The notes beneath the pieces are model-generated. The model had not been told where the DNA came from. It searched no databases and was given only the letters and a program-made list of their open reading frames with translations. From the NCBI RefSeq assembly GCF_004365175.1, contig NZ_SOCE01000003.1:248001-312000 (forward strand): a stretch of DNA of 64,000 nt, written 5' to 3'. The position numbers were made by a program, and so were the translations under genes. Within the stretch, counting starts at the first letter, position 1. Each line of letters begins with the position of its first letter. The stretch comes from Kribbella voronezhensis (GTDB lineage: Bacteria; Actinomycetota; Actinomycetes; Propionibacteriales; Kribbellaceae). Shown piece after piece: positions 56,486 through 64,000 of this stretch.

Positions 56486-57877
56486 ATGTCACGTTTGGTC
56501 AGGGCGCTCTCCGCGACGAGCGCGCTCCTGCTGACCGCCGGGCTGCTGGTGTCCTGCGGCAACGAATCCGAGGCCGGTAACCAGCGCAGCATCACCGTCT
56601 GGTCGCTCGAGAACGTCTCCGGCAGGCTGGAGACCACCCGCGCGATCCTGAAGAAGTTCACCGCCGACACCGGGATCGAGGCCAAGCTGGTCGGCGTCGA
56701 CGAGCCGCAGCTTCCGCAGTTGGTGATGGCGGCCGCGGCCGCCGGGAAGCTGCCCGACGTGATCGGCGGCGTACCGCTCGCGGCCGTCCAGCAGATGTCC
56801 AGCAACGGCCTGCTCAATCCCGAGGCGGCCAAGAAGGTCGTCGACGGTCTGGGCGAGAAGACCTTCGACCCGCGGGCGCTCGAGCTGACCCGCAACGGCG
56901 ACCAGCAGCTCGCCGTACCGTCGGACGGCTGGACGCAGTTGCTCTTCTACCGCAAGGACCTCTTCGCCGCGGCCGGGTTGCCCGCGCCGACGACGTACGA
57001 GGCGATCGAGAAGGCAGCACAGACCCTGAACAAGGGTGGCGTCGAGGGGATCTCGCTGGCGACGGATCCGTCGGACCCGTTCACCCAGCAGAGCTTCGAG
57101 CACCTCGCGCTGGCCAACGGCTGCGAGCTGGTCGATGCCCACGGCAAGGTCGCGCTCGACAGTCCGGCCTGCAAGGACAGCTTCAAGTTCTACGGCGACC
57201 TGGCCACGAAGTACTCCGCGGCCGGGACGCAGACCGTCGACTCGACCCGTGCGACGTACTTCGCGGGCAAGTCCGCGATGGTGGTCTGGTCCTCGTTCCT
57301 GCTGGACGAACTCGCCGGGTTGCGGGACGACGCGCTGCCGAGTTGCGAGCAGTGCGCGAAGGACAAAGGCTGGCTGGCCCGCAATACAGGCGTTGTCACC
57401 GCCGTCCAGGGTCCGGACGGCAAGGCGCCCGCGCAGTTCGGTGAAGTGGGTAGTTGGACAGTGATGAAGACCGCGAAGGCCGACCCGACCGAGCGCTTCG
57501 TCGAATACCTGATGGACCAGGGCTACGAGCAGTGGTTCGGGATGGCTGCCGAGGGCAAGTTCCCGGTCCGGCCGGGCACCGCGGCGGACCCGGACAAGTT
57601 CGAGCTGGCCTGGGACAAGGACGACATCGGCGTGGACACCCGCAAACCGCTCGCGGCCATCTACCCCGCGCCGGTGATCGCCGAGTTGCGCGACGGGCTC
57701 GGCAAGATGCAGCGCTGGGGCATCACACAAGGTCAGGGCGCTCTGGTGGGCGCCACCCTCGGTGAACTTCCGGTGCCGAAGGCAATCAGTGCACTGGCCA
57801 GCGGCCAGGTTGACGCCGGCAAGGCCGCCGAGCAGGCGACCGCCGACGTGGCCTCGATTCAGGATTCCCTCGGGTGA
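56486..57877 (+). CDS. Sugar ABC transporter substrate-binding lipoprotein (family 1)
   Basis: A 463-residue extracellular binding protein. Signal peptide ends in the lipobox LVSC (Cys24). The body has ITVWSLENVSGRLE, PDVIGG and a FAGKSAMVVWSS segment of MalE-type proteins. It contains extra Cys pairs (CELVD/SPACKD and SCEQCAKDK) that could form disulfides. First gene of the uptake operon; the permeases follow 7 bp later. Confidence 0.92.
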   Translation: MSRLVRALSATSALLLTAGLLVSCGNESEAGNQRSITVWSLENVSGRLETTRAILKKFTADTGIEAKLVGVDEPQLPQLVMAAAAAGKLPDVIGGVPLAAVQQMSSNGLLNPEAAKKVVDGLGEKTFDPRALELTRNGDQQLAVPSDGWTQLLFYRKDLFAAAGLPAPTTYEAIEKAAQTLNKGGVEGISLATDPSDPFTQQSFEHLALANGCELVDAHGKVALDSPACKDSFKFYGDLATKYSAAGTQTVDSTRATYFAGKSAMVVWSSFLLDELAGLRDDALPSCEQCAKDKGWLARNTGVVTAVQGPDGKAPAQFGEVGSWTVMKTAKADPTERFVEYLMDQGYEQWFGMAAEGKFPVRPGTAADPDKFELAWDKDDIGVDTRKPLAAIYPAPVIAELRDGLGKMQRWGITQGQGALVGATLGELPVPKAISALASGQVDAGKAAEQATADVASIQDSLG

Positions 57878-57884
57878 GGCGGAA

Positions 57885-58877
57885 ATGACAACAGTGACGC
57901 AACGACCCCCGGACACCGAGCCGGAGCCCACGCACCGGGCAGCCAGGGCGAAGAGCACCTTGCGTGGACAGGAGAACCGGGCCGGGCTGGTGCTGGTTTC
58001 GCCGACCTTCGTGATCGTGCTGGTAGTCGTCGTGCTGCCGATCCTCTGGACGATCGTGCTCGCCTTCCAGAACGTCCGGCTGGTCGACATCCAGAGCCAG
58101 GGTCTGTTCGGCCACTGGACACTGCACAACCTGCAGCGAGTCTTCAGCTCGCCCGGGTTCTGGTCCTCGCTGTGGACGACCGTCGTTTACACCGTCGGCT
58201 CCACGCTGGGCTCGATCGTGGTCGGCCTCGTCGCCGCGCTGGCACTCCGCAAGCCGTTCCGCGGCCGTGCTCTGGTACGCGGCGCCATGCTGCTCCCGTA
58301 CGTCGCGCCCGTGGTGGCCGTCGCATTCGTCTGGCAGGTCCTGCTCAGCCCCGACCTCGGCGTGGTGAACCACTGGGGGATGAACGTGTTCGGCTGGGAC
58401 CGCCCGATCGCGTTCCTGACCCAGCGCTCGTACGACGTGGCGGGTGTCCCGGTCCCGATGGCGCTGTTCACCGTGATCGCGTTCGAGACCTGGCGCTACT
58501 TCCCGTTCGCCTTCTTGTTCCTGCTGGCCAGGCTGCAAGCGGTACCTGCCGTGCTGGAGGAAGCCGCGGTGGTCGACGGTACGACGCCGTGGCAGCGCTT
58601 CCGCTTCATCCTGCTGCCGCAGTTGCTGCCGGTGATCGCTCTGCTGACGGTGCTGCGCTTCATCATGACGTTCAACAAGTTCGATGACGTCTACCTGTTG
58701 ACCGGGGGAGGGGCGGGGACGGACGTGGTCGCGGTACGGGTCTACCGGTTCCTGACCGCTCGCTTCGATGTCGGGCTCGCCTCGGCACAGGCCGTCGTAC
58801 TGGCCGTCGTGCTGATCGTGTTGCTCGGCCTCTACTTCAAGTTCTTCGGCCGTCGGGTGCAGGAGGAGCAGTCGTGA
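57885..58877 (+). CDS. Sugar ABC transporter permease 1 (MalF/UgpA-type)
   Basis: A 330-residue permease with six membrane helices and the EAA loop EEAAVVDGTTPWQRFRFILL. GAGGCGG precedes ATG 57885. The end overlaps permease 2 as GTGA. Confidence 0.93.
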   Translation: MTTVTQRPPDTEPEPTHRAARAKSTLRGQENRAGLVLVSPTFVIVLVVVVLPILWTIVLAFQNVRLVDIQSQGLFGHWTLHNLQRVFSSPGFWSSLWTTVVYTVGSTLGSIVVGLVAALALRKPFRGRALVRGAMLLPYVAPVVAVAFVWQVLLSPDLGVVNHWGMNVFGWDRPIAFLTQRSYDVAGVPVPMALFTVIAFETWRYFPFAFLFLLARLQAVPAVLEEAAVVDGTTPWQRFRFILLPQLLPVIALLTVLRFIMTFNKFDDVYLLTGGGAGTDVVAVRVYRFLTARFDVGLASAQAVVLAVVLIVLLGLYFKFFGRRVQEEQS

Positions 58878-59740
58878 CCAGGGCCGCGTTCCAGGACAAG
58901 TTCTTCGGCATCATGCGCTGGGTGGTGATCGCCGGCCTGGTGGTGGCGACGCTCTTCCCCTTCTACTACATGCTGCTGCTGTCGGTGAAGCCGATCGACA
59001 ACCTGCTGCTCGACCCGGGCCGGATCTGGGTGTCGGCCAGCGAGTTCACCGTCGACTCGTACCGGTCGGTGCTGACCTCGGTCGAGAACGGCGGCCAAGG
59101 GTTCCTGCTGATGCTGCGCAACTCGGCGCTGGTCTCGATCGGCGCGGTGATCCTCACCTTGCTGGTGGCGATTCCGGGCGCGTACGCCGTCAGCCGGCTG
59201 CGGTTCACCGGGCAGCGGAAGGTCAGCGCGCTGTTCCTCGGGGTCTACCTGTTCCCGGCGACGCTGCTCGCGGTACCGCTGTTCGTGATGTTCGCCAAGG
59301 CCGGCCTGCAAGGCAGTCTGGTCGGGCTGATCATCGTCTACATCGCCCAGACGGTGCCGGTCGCGATCTACATGTTGCGCAGCTACTTCACCACGGTGCC
59401 GATCAGTATCGAGGAGGCGGCCGCGCTCGACGGCTGTTCGCGGTACCAGATCGTCCGGCGGGTGGTGTTGCCGCTGGCGGCGCCTTCGGTGATGGCGACC
59501 GGGCTGTACGTTTTCATGATCGCGTGGAACGAGTTCCTGTTCGCGCTGCTCTTCCTGGCCGCGGAGCCGTCGCACTGGACGGTGTCGCTGGGACTGCAGC
59601 AACTGTCGAACGGCGTCGAGGTGCCGAAGACCGTCCTGATGGCAGGATCCGTGGTTCTGACGTTGCCGGTGGTACTCATGTTCTACGGCGCGGAGCGCAT
59701 GCTGACGGAAGGATTGACGAGTGGGGCAGACAAGAGCTGA
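58874..59740 (+). CDS. Sugar ABC transporter permease 2 (MalG/UgpE-type)
   Basis: A 288-residue permease; EAA loop EEAAALDGCSRYQIVRRVVL. Its start overlaps the permease 1 stop and its 3' end overlaps the ROK gene by 20 bp. No ATPase gene is present, so a shared MsiK-type ATPase encoded elsewhere is expected, as is common in Actinobacteria. Confidence 0.93.
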   Translation: MTRAAFQDKFFGIMRWVVIAGLVVATLFPFYYMLLLSVKPIDNLLLDPGRIWVSASEFTVDSYRSVLTSVENGGQGFLLMLRNSALVSIGAVILTLLVAIPGAYAVSRLRFTGQRKVSALFLGVYLFPATLLAVPLFVMFAKAGLQGSLVGLIIVYIAQTVPVAIYMLRSYFTTVPISIEEAAALDGCSRYQIVRRVVLPLAAPSVMATGLYVFMIAWNEFLFALLFLAAEPSHWTVSLGLQQLSNGVEVPKTVLMAGSVVLTLPVVLMFYGAERMLTEGLTSGADKS

Positions 59741-60887
59741 CGGGGCGACCTCGGCCGGACAGCTGCTGCACCTCGTCCGGACCGGCGCCGCCGGCACCCG
59801 CGGCGAGTTGCAACAGCTGACCGGGCTGTCCCGCTCGACTCTGGGGCTCCGCCTGGAGGCGCTGTTGCGGAACGGCTGGCTGATCGAGGCGGGTTCCACC
59901 GCCTCGACCGGCGGCCGTCCCCCGACCGTACTGCGGTTCGCCGCCGGCCACGCGCTCGTTCTCGCGGCCGATCTGGACACTCGGCATGCCCGGGCGGCCG
60001 TGCTCGACCTGGCCGGCGAGGTGCTCGCGGAGAAGTCCGGCGAACTCGTCGTGGCCGACGGTCCGGAGATCGTGCTGGACACGATCGCGGACTGGTTCAC
60101 CGCGTTGCTCGAGGACGTGGGCCGTTCTCCCGGCGAGGTGGCCGGGATCGGCCTGTCGGTGCCCGGGCCGGTGGAGTTCGACACCGGGCTGGTGATCCGG
60201 CCGCCGATCATGCCCGGCTGGGACGAGTATCCGATCAGGGAGCGGCTCGGCCGGCGGTTCGACGTACCGGTGTTCGTCGACAACGACGCGAACGCGATGG
60301 CGCTCGGCGAGCAGGCGGCCGGGTATCCGGACTGCCCGGCCTTCGTGCTGGTCAAGGTCTCCACCGGGATCGGCGCCGGGGTGGTGATCGACGGCTCGGT
60401 GTTCCGTGGGATCGACGGGGGTGCGGGCGACATCGGGCACATCCGGGTCCGGGACGCGGGGGATGCGAAGTGTCAGTGTGGCTCGCTCGGCTGCCTGGCC
60501 GCGGTGGCGAGCGGTGGAGCGCTCGCGGGTGCACTGTCGGATCTTGGGGTGACTGCTCGGTCCGGCACCGACGTTCGGGAACTGATCGCCGCCGGCCAGC
60601 CTGATGCCTTGCGACTGGCCCGCGAAGCCGGCCGGCGAGTCGGCGAGGTGCTGGCGACGGTGGTCAGCGTGCTGAACCCCGGCGTCCTGATGATCGCGGG
60701 CGACCTGGCCGACCACCACTTCGTCGCCGGTGTCCACGAGGTGCTCTACCAGACGACCCTGCCACGGGCGACCCGCCACCTCGAGGTGGTGACGGGCCGG
60801 CTCGCGGATCGCGCCGCGCTGCAAGGCATCGGCCGCCTGGTGGTCGACGAGGTCTACTCCCCGGCCGGCGTCGACGCCCGGCTCTGA
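59721..60887 (+). CDS. ROK-family transcriptional regulator
   Basis: A 388-residue protein with an N-terminal winged helix (GAAGTRGELQQLTGLSRSTL), then a ROK kinase-like fold with VFVDNDANAMALGE, GAGDIGHIRV and the zinc motif CQCGSLGCLAA. The usual Glu of CxCGxxGCxE is Ala. Likely represses the locus until the sugar is present. GTG 59721 lies within the permease 2 gene. Confidence 0.92.
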   Translation: MGQTRADGATSAGQLLHLVRTGAAGTRGELQQLTGLSRSTLGLRLEALLRNGWLIEAGSTASTGGRPPTVLRFAAGHALVLAADLDTRHARAAVLDLAGEVLAEKSGELVVADGPEIVLDTIADWFTALLEDVGRSPGEVAGIGLSVPGPVEFDTGLVIRPPIMPGWDEYPIRERLGRRFDVPVFVDNDANAMALGEQAAGYPDCPAFVLVKVSTGIGAGVVIDGSVFRGIDGGAGDIGHIRVRDAGDAKCQCGSLGCLAAVASGGALAGALSDLGVTARSGTDVRELIAAGQPDALRLAREAGRRVGEVLATVVSVLNPGVLMIAGDLADHHFVAGVHEVLYQTTLPRATRHLEVVTGRLADRAALQGIGRLVVDEVYSPAGVDARL

Positions 60888-60896
60888 AACCGTCCT

Positions 60897-62360
60897 TCAG
60901 TCGTTGGCGAGCGGGACGATTCGCCGGTTGACCTGGATGACGTCGTCGGCGGCGTCGAAGTGTTCGTCGGCCGAGCCGGGGATGCCGTCGGGGACCGTGA
61001 TGGCGACTTGGGCTGAATCTTTCTCGACCACCGTGTAGCGGTCGGCGTCGCCGCCCACGGCGTCGACCACGCTGGTGTGCAGGAACGCCTTGTCTGCTGA
61101 GAACTCTGCGAGTTCGAGATCCACCGCGTGACCCCGTCCAGGCAGCCTCAGTACGTCGCCGGTGACCGTGTCGGCGACCGTCTGCGCTGTGACGCGATGA
61201 TCGGGATCGCGCTGCTCGACCACGGCGTACCGTCCACCGATCCGGCCGGCGAACCAGGCGACCGACCAGTCGTCCTCGATCCGTACGGTTTGCACGGCGC
61301 CGGTTTCGGGCGTGATGAAGACGGCTTGGTTGCTGTACAACGCACGCGCCTTGCCGTCGACGACATCGAGCAACTCCTTGACGCTCGAATGCGGCAACTC
61401 GGCTGACCAGGGCCGCCCACCCGCGAGGGGGGTTCCCTGCGCGATGCGGCGACCCTTCTGGTCGTAGCCGAACTCGATGAAGGTCGCTCCCGCAATGACG
61501 AAGTCGGCACTCTTGGCCCGTACTACGGCCGCCGGCTGCCCGGTACCGGCGTCGAGCACGGTCGCGGGAAGTCTCTTGGACGTCGGGCTCTCCATGGCGA
61601 TCCAGTCGGATCGCGGCACCCAGCGCCGCGGGCTGTACGAACTCTGTCCACCGGAGCCGGCCGTCGCCCGCCCTGGAGTCGACCAGACCTTGCGGCCACT
61701 GCGGAGATCGAGTCCGGTGGTCATCACCTCACTCGTGACGACAACCACGTCATCGTTGGCAGTGAACGGTGCCTGGTCACCGACGTCCTGCCTCCAGGTG
61801 GTCTTGCCGTCCGCGAGCGAGACGACGGCCGCTTGGCCATGGTGCCGCTCGGAGCCGGAGTAGACGAGCAGGCCATCCCCGCCGAGTCGGTGTAACTCCA
61901 GGTCGCTCAGCCCGAGGGATTCGGACTGCCACACGTTGTCACCGTTCGAGCGCTGGTGGCCCTGCAACCGGCCAGTGCTCGGATCGAGCGTGACCGCGAC
62001 GTCGCCGGCCGCCGCGACCAGACGGATGTGCTCGCCGACCGTCCAGCCCGGCTGCGCGATCGGCGGGATCCGGACAAGAAGCACGCCGGCGGCAACCAGC
62101 GCCACAGCGGTGATCACGGCCGCGACGCGGTGGAGGCGGCCGAGGCGCAAGGACGCCACCGCGAGCGCGATGGCAGCGAGCCCCAGGCTCAGCCTCCAGA
62201 CGACCCACCCCCAGTCGAGCGCGACGGTCAGTACGCCGAGAACGACGGCTACCGCGAGGACGACGAGCGCCGCGACGGTCCTGCGACGTGCCTGTTGGCG
62301 TCGTCCCTTGGCGATGTCGTCGGCCAGTTCGGTGTCGAGACCGGGGGCGGTGTCGGGCAT
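60897..62360 (-). CDS. Membrane protein with PQQ-like beta-propeller domain
   Basis: A 487-residue protein with a cytoplasmic N-terminus, three membrane helices near 28-98 and an extracytoplasmic propeller of PQQ-like/WD type (GKTTWRQDVGD, TGLDLRSGRKVW, LDAGTGQPAAVV). No catalytic motif is seen; a scaffold or sensory role is possible. It converges on the ROK gene with 9 bp between stops. Confidence 0.72.
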   Translation of the reverse strand: MPDTAPGLDTELADDIAKGRRQQARRRTVAALVVLAVAVVLGVLTVALDWGWVVWRLSLGLAAIALAVASLRLGRLHRVAAVITAVALVAAGVLLVRIPPIAQPGWTVGEHIRLVAAAGDVAVTLDPSTGRLQGHQRSNGDNVWQSESLGLSDLELHRLGGDGLLVYSGSERHHGQAAVVSLADGKTTWRQDVGDQAPFTANDDVVVVTSEVMTTGLDLRSGRKVWSTPGRATAGSGGQSSYSPRRWVPRSDWIAMESPTSKRLPATVLDAGTGQPAAVVRAKSADFVIAGATFIEFGYDQKGRRIAQGTPLAGGRPWSAELPHSSVKELLDVVDGKARALYSNQAVFITPETGAVQTVRIEDDWSVAWFAGRIGGRYAVVEQRDPDHRVTAQTVADTVTGDVLRLPGRGHAVDLELAEFSADKAFLHTSVVDAVGGDADRYTVVEKDSAQVAITVPDGIPGSADEHFDAADDVIQVNRRIVPLAND

Positions 62361-62384
62361 CTGGGTTCCTCGGGTCGGCAGCCT

Positions 62385-62420
62385 GCTTGCGCAGAGCCTT
62401 GAACGGGGCCCTGCGCAAGC
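62385..62420 (-). terminator. Hairpin after nrdB
   Basis: A perfect 10-base-pair inverted repeat (GCTTGCGCAG / CTGCGCAAGC) with a 16-base loop, 12 bases beyond the nrdB stop. No U-tract; a terminator role is likely by position. Confidence 0.55.
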
Positions 62421-62431
62421 ACTTTAAGGGA

Positions 62432-63487
62432 TCAGTCCCAGCTGAGGCTGCCGCCGGACTGGTATTCGATCACGCGGGTCTCGAAGAAGTTCTTCTCCTT
62501 CTTGAGGTCCATCACCTCCGACATCCAGCCGAACGGGTTGCGCGTCTCACCGAAGATCGGCGCCAGGCCGATCTGCTCGGCGCGGCGGTCGGTGACGAAG
62601 TGCATGTACTGCTCGCACAGCTCGGCGGTCAGGCCCAGCATGCCGTTCGGCATCGTCGCCTTGCCGTAGGCAACCTCCAGTTCGCACGCCTCGGTGAGCA
62701 TCTCCCGCACCTCGGCCTGGAACTTCGCGGTCCACAAGTGCGGGTTCTCCAGTTTGATCTGGTTGATGCAGTCGATCCCGAAGTTCAGGTGGATCGACTC
62801 GTCGCGCAGGATGTACTGGTACTGCTCGGCGATCCCGACCATCTTGTTCCGCCGGCCGAGCGACAAGATCTGCGCGAAGCCGGTGTAGAACCACATCCCC
62901 TCGAAGACCACGTAGAACGCGATCAGGTCCCGGAGGAAGTCGGTGTCGGCTTCCGGCGTACCGGTCCTGAACTCGGGATCCTCCAGGTGCTGGGTGTACT
63001 TCAGCGCCCAGGCGTCCTTGTCGGAGATCGACGGCACTTCGCGGTACATGTTGAACAGCTCGCCCTCGTCCAGACCGAGCGACGTGCAGATGTACTGGAA
63101 GGTGTGCGTGTGCACGGCCTCCTCGAACGCCTGGCGAAGCAGGTACTGGCGGCATTCGGGGTTGGTGAGCTGACGGTAGACGGCGAGGACGATGTTGTTC
63201 GCGACCAGGGACTCGGCGGTGGCGAAGAAGCCGAGGTTGCGCTTCAGCATCAGCCGCTCGTCCTCGGTCAGACCGTCCCGCGACTTCCAGAGCGCGATGT
63301 CGGCCTGCATCGACACCTCGGTCGGCATCCAGTGGTTGTTGCACCCGGCAAGGTACTTGTCCCAGGCCCACTGGTACTTCAAGGGCAGCAGTTGGTTCAC
63401 GTCCGCGCGGGCGTTGATCATCGCCTTGTCGGCGACCTCGACCCGAGCCGCTCCGAGGGTGATCTCACCCAGTCCGGTGGTGGTCAC
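62432..63487 (-). CDS. nrdB: Ribonucleotide reductase beta subunit, class Ic-like (Phe at radical-Tyr position)
   Basis: A 351-residue R2 subunit that holds the metal cofactor for NrdA. Ligands are Glu92 ([11 protein letters not shown]), Glu123 and His126 ([10 protein letters not shown]), a Glu in [11 protein letters not shown], and Glu/His in [10 protein letters not shown]. The position four after His126, Tyr in class Ia, is Phe130, and the first ligand is Glu rather than Asp. Both are hallmarks of class Ic (Mn/Fe) R2 as in Chlamydia, where the residues are Glu89, Glu120, His123 and Phe127. The C-terminus [12 protein letters not shown] is also Chlamydia-like. GTG 63487 overlaps the nrdA stop. 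Confidence 0.93.
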   Translation of the reverse strand: MTTTGLGEITLGAARVEVADKAMINARADVNQLLPLKYQWAWDKYLAGCNNHWMPTEVSMQADIALWKSRDGLTEDERLMLKRNLGFFATAESLVANNIVLAVYRQLTNPECRQYLLRQAFEEAVHTHTFQYICTSLGLDEGELFNMYREVPSISDKDAWALKYTQHLEDPEFRTGTPEADTDFLRDLIAFYVVFEGMWFYTGFAQILSLGRRNKMVGIAEQYQYILRDESIHLNFGIDCINQIKLENPHLWTAKFQAEVREMLTEACELEVAYGKATMPNGMLGLTAELCEQYMHFVTDRRAEQIGLAPIFGETRNPFGWMSEVMDLKKEKNFFETRVIEYQSGGSLSWD

Positions 63488-64000
63488 TGGCAGGCCTCGC
63501 AATCGGAGTCCTCGATGGAGCAGGCGGCACCGGTCGGCTCGGGAAGTCCAGGGAGCGCGACCGGTACGGCGTTGAGCCGGCCGTCCGTGCCTTGCAGGGT
63601 GGACTTCTCCACGTGGGTGGCCGACTGCGATCGCAGGTAGTACGTCGTCTTCAGCCCGTAGCGCCACGCCGAGCGGTACAGCTCGTCGAGCGCCTTGCCG
63701 GACGGCGCCGACATGTAGAGGTTGAGCGACTGGGCCTGGTCGAGCCACTTCTGCCGGCGCGATGCCGCCTTGACCAGCCACAGCGGATCCAGCTCGAAGG
63801 CCGTCGCGTACAGCTCCCGCAGGTCGGCCGGGATCCGGTCGATCTGGGCGAGGATGCCGTCGTGGTACTTCAGGTCCGACACCATCACCTGGTCCCACAG
63901 CCCGCGCGCCTTGAGGTCGGCGACGAGGTACGGGTTGGCGACGGTGAACTCGCCGGACATGTTCGACTTGACGAACAGGTTGCGGTAGATCGGCTCGATC
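63484..64000 (-). CDS. nrdA: Ribonucleotide reductase alpha subunit, C-terminal part (5' end outside window)
   Basis: The last 171 codons of the catalytic subunit: [20 protein letters not shown], the radical-pathway tyrosines in [18 protein letters not shown], and the C-terminal thiol pair in CEAC that re-reduces the active site. It overlaps nrdB by four bases (GTGA), so both are made in step. Confidence 0.95.
   Translation of the reverse strand, partial: IEPIYRNLFVKSNMSGEFTVANPYLVADLKARGLWDQVMVSDLKYHDGILAQIDRIPADLRELYATAFELDPLWLVKAASRRQKWLDQAQSLNLYMSAPSGKALDELYRSAWRYGLKTTYYLRSQSATHVEKSTLQGTDGRLNAVPVALPGLPEPTGAACSIEDSDCEACQ

Overview
The window is very GC-rich, gene-dense DNA with strong third-position GC bias and frequent ATGA, GTGA and TGATG stop/start overlaps. 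It comes from an actinobacterium. The order iscS-like, mnmA, MetE-like, ligA, ACT protein, gatCAB, then ilvB-ilvN-ilvC, serA and leuB is (from memory) the order in Mycobacterium tuberculosis from Rv3025c to Rv2995c, here with other genes inserted. The inserted genes (GH63-like hydrolase, ROK-controlled sugar ABC transporter, DUF222-HNH protein, tmsAB lipid pair) suggest a soil member of the Propionibacteriales such as Kribbella; the genus is inference.

Layout. 1-6.6 kb, minus strand: an oligopeptide ABC importer, including a fused permease/ATPase, with a serine hydrolase. 6.7-7.9 kb: a nucleotidyltransferase-like gene, then an 85-bp imperfect inverted repeat around filler DNA. 7.9-19.7 kb: conserved core (tRNA 2-thiolation, DNA ligase, Asp/Glu-tRNA amidotransferase). 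20.2-23.8 kb: accessory island with a DUF222-HNH protein followed by two kinds of about 130-bp tandem repeats. 23.8-33.4 kb: mixed metabolic and regulatory genes, including the 10-methyl fatty acid pair tmsA/tmsB and a beta-propeller gene coupled to a CysO-like sulfur carrier. 33.4-53.3 kb: branched-chain amino acid and serine biosynthesis (ilvD, ilvB, ilvN, ilvC, serA, leuB, ilvE, cimA) with unrelated genes between. 53.3-60.9 kb: a carbohydrate catabolic and uptake locus in two divergent operons with a ROK regulator. 60.9-64 kb: a membrane propeller protein and ribonucleotide reductase nrdAB (nrdA cut by the window edge).

Regulation is unusually readable. ilvB and cimA each lie behind a short reading frame rich in Ile/Leu/Val codons followed by a hairpin and an intrinsic terminator, the layout of transcription attenuators. 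The EamA exporter gene has a leaderless 11-codon reading frame and two hairpins in its leader. ilvD and the DUF222-HNH gene look leaderless. ligA has two, and the HNH gene one, promoter-like sequences of the RecA-independent DNA-damage type (TTGTCRGTG-N8-TAnnnT).

Proteins with informative deviations: a class Ic-type NrdB with Phe at the radical-Tyr position, a trypsin-like protein lacking the catalytic His and Ser, an orphan cytochrome b lacking one heme-ligand His, an IlvN with a Pro-rich tail, and an ACT-like small protein overlapping cimA. No rRNA, tRNA, CRISPR array or intact insertion sequence was seen.
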